Below are positions 1 through 6,113 of a stretch of DNA of 16,602 nt, piece by piece; the first letter of the stretch is position 1, and every line of letters starts with the position of its first letter. Origin of the DNA: UBA2108 sp963925495 (lineage in GTDB: Bacteria; Bacteroidota; Bacteroidia; Flavobacteriales_G; Salibacteraceae); contig CAWUST010000063.1 in the NCBI GenBank assembly GCA_963925495.1, forward strand, positions 1 through 16,602. Reading direction: 5' to 3'. Both the position numbers and the translations under genes were made by a program. The notes under the pieces are model-generated. The model did no database searches. It was not told where the DNA came from and saw nothing but the letters and a program-made list of their open reading frames with translations.

Positions 1-222
1 CTCAACTGCCTCTCCAATTGCATCAACTATTTCATAGGCTTGCTGCACACCTTGGCTTACTGATCCATTGCTACCTGTGGTGTTGCTGTATACTACTTGT
101 CCTATAGAATAACTGACTGTTCCACTACCTGTGGCTTCTCCACCAGCAGTTGTTACGGTCTCTTGAGAATACAAAAGAGGTGTGGCAAATAACAGGCATA
201 AGGCGAGTGTAAGGCTTTTCAT
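1..222 (-). CDS. T9SS-associated exported protein, N-terminal part (cut by window edge)
   Basis: The first 74 codons of a minus-strand gene are visible and stay open to the window edge, so the C-terminus is missing. The start is the ATG at 222-220. It opens with a clear signal peptide of about 20 residues (MKSLTLALCLLFATPLLYSQ). The next part is rich in Gly, Ser and Thr, with the pattern TAGGEATGSGTVSYSIGQVV followed by a GSVSQGVQQAYEI stretch. From family knowledge, this layout begins many short Bacteroidota exported proteins that end in a type IX secretion (T9SS) sorting domain, often after the words 'SGG..SG..GT.SYSVGQ...GVQQPYEI'. The sorting domain itself would lie outside the window, so T9SS export is inferred. 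The biological role is unknown. A diverged repeat lies 115 bases upstream of the start (337-415). Confidence 0.8.
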   Translation of the reverse strand, partial: MKSLTLALCLLFATPLLYSQETVTTAGGEATGSGTVSYSIGQVVYSNTTGSNGSVSQGVQQAYEIVDAIGEAVE

Positions 223-605
223 AAATTCGGGTTAAAATTTAATTAAAGAACAATGATAAATCTTTTTTATTGATATGACACCACACAAATTAGGTAAAAT
301 AGGTCGTATTTAGTAAAACCACCTATTCTACCTATTTTTTTTACCAAAAGGATACTGAAATGAATATTTCAGGTTAGATAAAGTTCGATAATACCGGAGT
401 AATTAAAATCACCTCACTCTTTAAAAACCTTAAAATCTTGTTACCCAATAATTCGGTTTTATTGAGTAGTCAAATATTAAGTATGAAAATAGCATTACTC
501 CACAGTAAAAATCTTCTCTGTGTTTCCATCATCATACAAATAGATTAACGGTGTATTGGGTTTAACGGTGGTTTCGCTACCCATTATACTAATTGGATGT
601 ATTAA
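223..605. other. Intergenic stretch with a repeat copy and a possible gene remnant
   Basis: No gene of normal size is supported here. The stretch is AT-rich. It holds one copy of a diverged intergenic repeat (337-415) and a perfect 7-base inverted repeat, CTGAAAT-gaat-ATTTCAG, at 355-372. It also holds a 29-codon minus-strand frame (ATG at 584-582, stop at 497-495) ending in YLYDDGNTEKIFTVE. That frame is open upstream for about 20 more codons, into the terminator of the next gene, so it may be the tail of a decayed gene, a very small protein, or chance. I could not find an exact TAnnTTTG -7 box for the gene starting at 222; only an imperfect TAATTTG is present near 290. Confidence 0.4.
337..415 (-). 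repeat. Diverged intergenic repeat, copy A
   Basis: Bases 337-365 match 1431-1459 at 25 of 29 positions by direct comparison, in the same orientation. A second block, 398-415, matches 1476-1493 at 13 of 18. The spacer between the blocks differs by 16 bases. The orientation is given as minus because both copies lie upstream of minus-strand genes for exported proteins. Its role is unknown; a regulatory site or an old mobile-repeat remnant are both possible. Confidence 0.5.
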
Positions 606-641
606 TAAAAAAATAGCCTTGATTAAATGTAATCAAGGCTA
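606..641 (-). terminator. Rho-independent terminator of the SnoaL-like lipoprotein gene
   Basis: A perfect 12-base-pair stem (614-625 paired with 630-641) closes a 4-base loop. Read on the minus strand it is followed by seven T (613-607). It lies about 30 bases past the stop codon of the lipoprotein gene at 673, which is the expected place for its terminator. Confidence 0.85.
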
Positions 642-672
642 CTTAAAATAAAATTCCTTCGTATTTAAAAGA

Positions 673-1221
673 CTATTCTGTTTCAGCAGCAGCTGCTCCA
701 TCAATACCAGCAGCAGAAGTAGAGTCAGCAGCAGTAGTTTCAGCAGGAGCTTTAACGGCTAATACCATACCAGTTGCATCAAAATAATCTCCTGACATTA
801 ATATTTGACCATCTTTAACATCAAAATAGTGATATGAATCAACTGAAAAAGATTTACCAGTTTCAATACTTTCACCAGTCCATGTGCCATAAACTCTAAC
901 ACTTCCATTATTAACAAGTGTAGTATCATTAACTCCTGGTAACCAAATAGGGTTTTCAAATTTCACATTAGCAAACCCTTCCATATAGAACTTAGCTTGT
1001 CCTAATACATCATCGTAACCAACTTTACCTTTACCATACACAGGTGATTGATGTTCTATATCTTTATGAATTAAAGATTTAAATGTCTCAAAATCTGTAG
1101 GAGCCTCATAACAAGATATTACTTTTTTAGCAATTTCTAAATTTGTTTCGTATAAAGCTAAATCGTCTGGCTGATTGCACGCCGTTAAAGTAACAACAAG
1201 TAATAATGCTAAATATTTCAT
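673..1221 (-). CDS. SnoaL/NTF2-like lipoprotein
   Basis: A 182-residue protein starting at the ATG at 1221. The frame is open 18 codons further up, but the chosen start gives a textbook lipoprotein signal peptide: MKYLALLLVVTLTAC, with lipobox LTAC and Cys15 as the acylated residue. The mature part reads as an NTF2/SnoaL-like cone fold. It begins with a helical region containing 'DFETFKSLIHKDIEHQSP', continues with 'YDDVLGQAKFYMEGFANVKFEN', and then has beta strands including 'VRVYGTWTGESIETGKSF' and 'YHYFDVKDGQILMSGDYFDAT'. This fold serves as small-molecule binding or enzyme domains in many families, so no substrate can be named. The last 25 or so residues are a low-complexity Ala/Thr/Glu tail. 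The protein is expected to be anchored to a membrane, probably the outer one. It is transcribed alone, with its own terminator at 606-641. Fold assignment is by reading, not by search. Confidence 0.8.
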   Translation of the reverse strand: MKYLALLLVVTLTACNQPDDLALYETNLEIAKKVISCYEAPTDFETFKSLIHKDIEHQSPVYGKGKVGYDDVLGQAKFYMEGFANVKFENPIWLPGVNDTTLVNNGSVRVYGTWTGESIETGKSFSVDSYHYFDVKDGQILMSGDYFDATGMVLAVKAPAETTAADSTSAAGIDGAAAAETE

Positions 1222-1527
1222 ATATTTTTTAATTAAATTAGTAAACGAATGTATTATTTTTTTAACATATAACAAATTAATAATCCACTTTTTTATCTGT
1301 GATGGGTAAATAGTTTAACAAAAGAATGGTCTATTGTTTTTTCACAACACTTTAGTTCAATGCTTCTGTTGAAATATCGAAATTTTTTAAATGAAAGAAA
1401 AGAGAGGGGCAGTATTACCTAAACTTTCTATTTTTTACTAAAAGTATACAGAAATGGATCGGATACTTTAAATAAAGCAATTACTAAAACCTCGAGCCAC
1501 CCCTATATAGATTAGGCATTCAAAGTG
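1222..1527. other. Intergenic stretch between lipoprotein gene and UbiA-like gene
   Basis: About 306 bases without a supported gene. It should carry the promoter of the lipoprotein gene on the minus strand. The best -7 candidate, TAATTTG near 1281-1287, is one base short of TAnnTTTG, and no well-spaced -33 box is seen. It also holds repeat copy B (1431-1493). No convincing terminator for the UbiA-like gene ending at 1528 was found. Confidence 0.4.
1431..1493 (-). repeat. Diverged intergenic repeat, copy B
   Basis: This is the partner of copy A at 337-415, with 25 of 29 identical bases over 1431-1459 and a weaker second block at 1476-1493. It contains a 7-base inverted repeat: AAAGTAT on the minus strand (1469-1463) and ATACTTT (1448-1442). 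Copy A lacks this inverted repeat but has a different one in a similar place. It lies about 210 bases upstream of the lipoprotein start. Confidence 0.5.
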
Positions 1528-2382
1528 TTAGCTCAGCAGATAGACCAAACCAAATTGCAAGAGCATGGTTCCTTCAACGAGTAAACTATAATAATACTCG
1601 CTCGAATCTTTTTTAGCATAACTAACAATCCATGCGGTAAACAAAGCGGAAAGCAAAAGAGCTAGAGCAGAAAATATGCTTGTTTGAAATAACATTAAAA
1701 CTAGCCCCACAAATAAACTCAGAGAAATGATACTCAGTTTTCTTGCTTTTTCTACACCAAAAATTAAGGGCAAAGTATTTAAAGAGGATGGTGCATCAAA
1801 ATCTACATCTCTAATATCAAAAGGAATGGTTATGGCCAAGACAAAAAGCACACGGGAAAAGAAAAACCCCAACAAGGTTAGATTATTCCAATCATTTAAA
1901 GCAAAGTCATACAAGGGTAGGTATACCGTTACATAACTCACGGTCAGGCTTATTAGAAAAACCTTTGCAAAAGGCAGATCTCTTAATCTCCAAAATTTCC
2001 CATTTCTTTTTATCAAAGGAACGGAATACCCGAAGGCTACAAGACCCGAAGGGATAAGAAAGTAAATAAAGGAGTGTTCAATTTTTGTCAAAAAATAAAG
2101 ACAACCCAAAGCCGATGCAGCCATTGCTATATAAAGTATTGGCTTATTTTTTAAAGCCCATTTGTGCCTGGGGCTCAAGTGTTTTTTTTCTATTTTGTGT
2201 AGACCAACAACACGGTGCACATTGTAAATTAACAGAGTGGAACAATAGACAAAATATATAATTTGGAAATTTACTTCATGGCCAAAAAGGATGGAGGTTA
2301 TCCACGCTAATGCAGATACAGGGAGCGCAACATAAATATTACTGAAGACAAAAAAATCAAGAAGCTTTTTGAGTATCTGCAT
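1528..2382 (-). CDS. UbiA-family membrane prenyltransferase-like protein
   Basis: A 284-residue, very hydrophobic protein with about eight or nine membrane segments. UbiA enzymes join a prenyl chain to an aromatic or related acceptor, using two Asp-rich motifs that hold Mg-diphosphate. The second motif is clear: DIRDVDFD at residues 189-196, followed by 'LNTLPLIFGVEKARKL'. At the first motif the usual NDxxD is replaced by YNVHR (residues 53-57), so normal Mg binding there is doubtful. Members with this kind of motif are, to my knowledge, found in Bacteroidota with no assigned substrate. I do not call it MenA. The start is uncertain. The ATG at 2382 follows the stop of the upstream gene by one base and gives an N-terminus like that of homologues (MQILKKLLDFFVFSNIYVAL). 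In-frame ATGs at 2400 and 2412 would overlap that gene. It is probably in one operon with the gene at 2384. Confidence 0.8.
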   Translation of the reverse strand: MQILKKLLDFFVFSNIYVALPVSALAWITSILFGHEVNFQIIYFVYCSTLLIYNVHRVVGLHKIEKKHLSPRHKWALKNKPILYIAMAASALGCLYFLTKIEHSFIYFLIPSGLVAFGYSVPLIKRNGKFWRLRDLPFAKVFLISLTVSYVTVYLPLYDFALNDWNNLTLLGFFFSRVLFVLAITIPFDIRDVDFDAPSSLNTLPLIFGVEKARKLSIISLSLFVGLVLMLFQTSIFSALALLLSALFTAWIVSYAKKDSSEYYYSLLVEGTMLLQFGLVYLLS

Positions 2383-2383
2383 T

Positions 2384-3028
2384 TTATGGTTGATTTTCAT
2401 TAGCAGTTGCAAGCCCTATCAATCCACCGGCTAACCCTCCTATTACAGAAGCAGCAATAGTATTAAAAATTTTTTTTCCTCTTGCTCCTTTTCTATAACC
2501 TTCAACGTAAGCGGGGCTGGCAATAACCTGTTCACTTCTGGCATTTTTTTTCTTTGGCCGGTTATTTTGAGTTACACTTCCTATTAATGTTCCAGCAACT
2601 GGAGTAATCATTAACAAAGCATTATTCTTAGAGCCTAAATATCCTCCTAAAATCCCACTTACCGTTAAACCAAATACCATAGGTAAAGTAGTTTTATGAT
2701 TTAAGCGTGCATCTTGTTGACCATAAACATACATGCGCATCTCCTTAACACCGTAAATCGATTCATCACTTGAGTCAGGTTTGTAATAGAATTTTTCTTT
2801 TCCCGTTGTGGTTATTGAAAAAACCTGGTCTTTCCAAATAGTAAGATTTTTAGTTTTGCCATTTTTTTTAATGACTTTAAACTCTAATTGATCAAATGTT
2901 TCTGATTTCAATTCGCCTTTAAAACTTTGCCCACCAAGTAATAGGATGAAAGATTGGGATTGCCCTACTAGCCCAAAACAAGTGAGTAAGCAAATAATTA
3001 AAAATCGTTTGAAAGAATTCAAATTCAT
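2384..3028 (-). CDS. Exported protein with glycine-zipper segments, Bacteroidota-specific family
   Basis: A 214-residue protein of unknown function. The start at 3028 is chosen because it gives a signal peptide (MNLNSFKRFLIICLLTCFGL, cut near GQSQ); an ATG 11 codons further up adds a stretch unlike a leader. After the signal comes a small beta-rich part, 'ILLLGGQSFKGELKSETFDQ', followed by a KNGKTKNL segment and 'KDQVFSITTTGKEKFYY'. This resembles exported Bacteroidota proteins that begin with a sequence of the type 'vlknGq.i.G.v.....  vtfk..kkgk...l...dVFSI'. Then come Gly-rich hydrophobic stretches, 'VFGLTVSGILGGYLGS' and 'ASVIGGLAGGLIGLATA', typical of glycine zippers that pack in membranes. 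A basic stretch (NRPKKKNAR) lies between them. Its stop codon is one base before the proposed start of the UbiA-like gene, so the two are likely co-transcribed. The link between them is unknown. Confidence 0.75.
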   Translation of the reverse strand: MNLNSFKRFLIICLLTCFGLVGQSQSFILLLGGQSFKGELKSETFDQLEFKVIKKNGKTKNLTIWKDQVFSITTTGKEKFYYKPDSSDESIYGVKEMRMYVYGQQDARLNHKTTLPMVFGLTVSGILGGYLGSKNNALLMITPVAGTLIGSVTQNNRPKKKNARSEQVIASPAYVEGYRKGARGKKIFNTIAASVIGGLAGGLIGLATANENQP

Positions 3029-3050
3029 GTCGCCAAAAATAATGATTCTA

Positions 3051-3083
3051 CAAAAGTACATTCCCGTCTTTTACCTATTCGAA
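3051..3083 (-). promoter_or_regulatory. Predicted promoter of the exported protein/UbiA-like operon
   Basis: On the minus strand TACTTTTG (3058-3051) fits the Bacteroidota -7 consensus TAnnTTTG. A TTCG (3083-3080), one base off TTTG, lies 21 bases upstream. The start codon at 3028 would then sit on a leader of roughly 15-20 bases. A second TAnnTTTG match (3041-3034) is too near the start codon to serve it. Confidence 0.4.
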
Positions 3084-3108
3084 TTCCTATTCATTAGAAT
3101 TATATTTG
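3078..3108 (+). promoter_or_regulatory. gcvP: Predicted promoter of gcvP
   Basis: TATATTTG (3101-3108) is an exact fit to the Bacteroidota -7 consensus. TTCG (3078-3081), one base off TTTG, lies 19 bases upstream. The TTCG belongs to the palindrome TTCGAA (3078-3083), which also supplies the -33-like element of the divergent promoter. This would leave a leader of about 70 bases before the gcvP start. Confidence 0.5.
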
Positions 3109-3186
3109 CGGACTTTTTTGCAAGAAGTCTTTTAATTTTTAAGTGATAAATTAGAGGGTTCAAAATAAATTTATAATACATTGATT

Positions 3187-6042
3187 ATGAATAAAACGAC
3201 TTTTACAGATAGACATATTGGTCCTAGGGGTGAAAATGTATCTAAAATGAAGGAAGTAATAGGTGTTGATTCTTTAGAACAACTTATAGCTGAAACTATT
3301 CCTGCGCAAATTAGATTAAAAAAAGATTTAGACGTTCCCGAGGGAATTTCTGAACATGAATTTTTAAACCATATTGGAGAACTGGCTTCTCAAAACAAAG
3401 TTTTTAGGTCATATATAGGGCAGGGGTACTACGGAACTCTTACGCCAAGTGTGATAAAGAGGAATATGTTTGAAAATCCGGGGTGGTACACCGCATACAC
3501 CCCTTATCAAGCTGAAATTTCTCAGGGTCGATTAGAAGCCCTATTGAACTTTCAAACGGTTTGTACTGATCTTACTGGCATGGAACTTTCGAATGCGTCA
3601 CTTTTGGATGAAGCAACTGCTGCATCAGAAGCAATGCTAATGTTTTTCCATGCAAGAAGTAGAGCGGATCAAAAAGAAGGAAAGAATCAATTTTTTGTTG
3701 ACAATGGAGTTTATAATCATACAGTAGATGTTTTAAAAACAAGAGCACAACCTTTAGGAATAGAATTAGTATTTGGAGATTGGAATTCTTTCCAATTTAA
3801 TGACAAAAATTTTGGCGCAATTTTACAATACCCAAATAAAATTGGAGCAGTTGAAGATTATGCAACGTTTGTAAACTCTGCTCATGAAAAAAACGCATTA
3901 GTTGCCGTTGCCTCTGATTTGATGGCATTAGTTAAGTTAACTCCTCCTGGAGAATGGGGCGCTGATGTTGTTTTAGGGAATTCACAAAGATTTGGTGTGC
4001 CAATGGGATTTGGTGGACCACACGCCGGTTTTTTCTCTTCAAAGGAAGAATTTAAGCGATTTATTCCAGGAAGAATTATTGGAGTTTCTCAAGATCGAAA
4101 TGGAAACAACGCATTGAGAATGGCTTTACAAACTCGAGAGCAACATATTAAAAGAGACAGAGCGACTTCAAATATTTGTACTGCTCAAGCCTTGTTGGCA
4201 AACATGGCTGGTGCTTATGCCACTTATCATGGCCCTGAAGGACTTAAGAATATCGCTTCTGAAATTCAAAATAAAACAAATGTATTGGGGGCAGCTTTAA
4301 AATCTCTAGGTTTTAATTTGAAAAACGATACTTGGTTTGATACCATTACCATAGAAGCAAGTGAAGCAATAGTTCGACCATTAGCTGAAGAAAAAGAAAT
4401 TAACTTTTGGTATAAAGATGGCGCAGTTTCAATAAGTCTTGATGAAACTGTTTTAGACCATGATCTTGCAGATGTTATTTCAATATTTGAAGAAATAGCT
4501 GGATCTAAATCCAATTCGAATAATGGAAATGGAGGAACTCCTGATTCATTAATAAGATCTTCAGAATTTTTGACTCATCCAACTTTCAACTCCTACCACT
4601 CGGAAAGTGAAATGATGCGTTATTTGAAAAAATTAGAGAATAAAGATATCTCATTGGTTCATTCCATGATTTCTTTAGGTTCTTGTACCATGAAATTGAA
4701 TGCTGCAACAGAAATGTTCCCAGTATCTTATCCTGAATTTTCTGCCATGCATCCATTTATTCCGGCAGATCAATCCATTGGATATAATCACGTAATTCAG
4801 AACTTAGAAAAGTGGATGTGCGCTATTACTGGATTTGCTGCAGTTTCTTTTCAACCAAACTCTGGGGCACAAGGAGAATATGCAGGCCTAATGGTAATTC
4901 GTGCCTATCATGAATCTAATGGCGATGCCAATAGAGATATTGCATTAATTCCTTCTTCGGCTCACGGAACTAATCCTGCCTCAGCTATTATGGCAGGTAT
5001 GAAAGTAGTTGTTGTAAAAAGTATCGAGAACGGAAATATTGATTTGGAAGACTTAAAAGAGAAAGCGGAATCACACAAAGAAAATCTTGCTTGTCTAATG
5101 GTTACTTACCCATCAACTCACGGTGTATTTGAGGCTCCAATTATGGAAATGACGGAGATTATTCATCAAAATGGTGGTCAGGTTTATATGGACGGTGCAA
5201 ACATGAATGCTCAGGTAGGACTTACAAACCCTGCTACAATTGGAGCGGATGTGTGTCATTTAAATTTACATAAAACATTCGCTATCCCTCATGGTGGTGG
5301 TGGTCCAGGAGTTGGTCCAATTGGAGTTGGCAAACATTTGATGAAGTTTTTACCGGGACATTCTGTGCGATTAACAGATAATAAAGATGCAATCTCGGCA
5401 GTTAGTGCTGCTCCTTGGGGAAGTGCTTCTATTTTATTAATTTCATACGCTTACTGTAAAATGTTAGGTAGAGAAGGATTAAAATCTTCTACCGAGTTTG
5501 CCATATTAAACGCAAACTACATGAAAAACAGATTGGATGGGCATTATGATTTGCTTTACGTTGGTGAGCATGGTAGAGTTGCACATGAAATGATTTTAGA
5601 TTGCCGTGGATTTAAAAAATCTGCTGGCGTTGAGGTTGTAGATATCGCAAAACGATTAATTGATTATGGGTTTCACGCACCAACGGTTTCATTTCCGGTT
5701 GCAGGCACTTTAATGATTGAACCAACTGAGAGTGAAACTAAAGCGGAATTAGATCGTTTTTGTGATGCATTAATCCAAATTAGAAAAGAAATAGCGGTTA
5801 TTGAATCTGGAAAAGCAGACGCTACAAATAATGTATTGAAAAACGCTCCTCATCTTGTTGAGGAAGTGACTAGCAGTAATTGGGACAGACCATATTCTAG
5901 GGAAGAAGCGGCTTTTCCTTTACCTTATGTGGCTCAGCAAAAATACTGGGCTCCAGTTGCAAGAATTGATGATGCTTTTGGCGATCGTAATTTAATGTGT
6001 GCTTGCCCTCCTATTGAGTCTTATGAAGAGGTAGAAGCATAA
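3187..6042 (+). CDS. gcvP: Glycine dehydrogenase (decarboxylating), glycine cleavage system P-protein
   Basis: This is the pyridoxal-phosphate enzyme of the glycine cleavage complex. It decarboxylates glycine and passes the aminomethyl group to the lipoyl arm of GcvH, feeding one-carbon units to folate through GcvT. The product is 951 residues from the ATG at 3187, the normal length of the single-chain P-protein in which both halves are fused; a TTG two codons upstream in frame is not needed. The N-terminus 'FTDRHIGPRGENVSKM' is typical. The second half carries 'HSMISLGSCTMKLNAATEM' (from about residue 490) and the cofactor site 'DVCHLNLHKTFAIPHGGGG', with the PLP lysine at about residue 696. 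The glycine-rich loop follows directly. No gcvT or gcvH is in the window, so the partners must be elsewhere. A terminator hairpin follows at 6074-6107. Confidence 0.98.
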   Translation: MNKTTFTDRHIGPRGENVSKMKEVIGVDSLEQLIAETIPAQIRLKKDLDVPEGISEHEFLNHIGELASQNKVFRSYIGQGYYGTLTPSVIKRNMFENPGWYTAYTPYQAEISQGRLEALLNFQTVCTDLTGMELSNASLLDEATAASEAMLMFFHARSRADQKEGKNQFFVDNGVYNHTVDVLKTRAQPLGIELVFGDWNSFQFNDKNFGAILQYPNKIGAVEDYATFVNSAHEKNALVAVASDLMALVKLTPPGEWGADVVLGNSQRFGVPMGFGGPHAGFFSSKEEFKRFIPGRIIGVSQDRNGNNALRMALQTREQHIKRDRATSNICTAQALLANMAGAYATYHGPEGLKNIASEIQNKTNVLGAALKSLGFNLKNDTWFDTITIEASEAIVRPLAEEKEINFWYKDGAVSISLDETVLDHDLADVISIFEEIAGSKSNSNNGNGGTPDSLIRSSEFLTHPTFNSYHSESEMMRYLKKLENKDISLVHSMISLGSCTMKLNAATEMFPVSYPEFSAMHPFIPADQSIGYNHVIQNLEKWMCAITGFAAVSFQPNSGAQGEYAGLMVIRAYHESNGDANRDIALIPSSAHGTNPASAIMAGMKVVVVKSIENGNIDLEDLKEKAESHKENLACLMVTYPSTHGVFEAPIMEMTEIIHQNGGQVYMDGANMNAQVGLTNPATIGADVCHLNLHKTFAIPHGGGGPGVGPIGVGKHLMKFLPGHSVRLTDNKDAISAVSAAPWGSASILLISYAYCKMLGREGLKSSTEFAILNANYMKNRLDGHYDLLYVGEHGRVAHEMILDCRGFKKSAGVEVVDIAKRLIDYGFHAPTVSFPVAGTLMIEPTESETKAELDRFCDALIQIRKEIAVIESGKADATNNVLKNAPHLVEEVTSSNWDRPYSREEAAFPLPYVAQQKYWAPVARIDDAFGDRNLMCACPPIESYEEVEA

Positions 6043-6073
6043 AGTAAAATTTTCTTGAAATATTAAAATAAAG

Positions 6074-6107
6074 AGGGAGCCATTGCGTTCCCTTTTTTTG
6101 TTTTTTT
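6074..6107 (+). terminator. Rho-independent terminator after gcvP, next to the following start codon
   Basis: The stem AGGGAGC (6074-6080) pairs with GTTCCCT (6087-6093), with one G-U pair, over a 6-base loop. It is followed by seven T, one G and seven more T. It ends only six bases before the ATG of the next gene at 6114, so it may also act on that gene. Confidence 0.75.
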
Positions 6108-6113
6108 GAACCC

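Noticed and set aside
1727..3146. Plus-strand open frames at 1727-1936 and 2946-3146
   Set aside because: They lie opposite the UbiA-like gene and the exported-protein gene, have no recognisable domain, and have compositions expected of an antisense frame.
3109..3186. Glycine riboswitch before gcvP
   Set aside because: The leader is too short and AT-rich and shows no conserved aptamer core.
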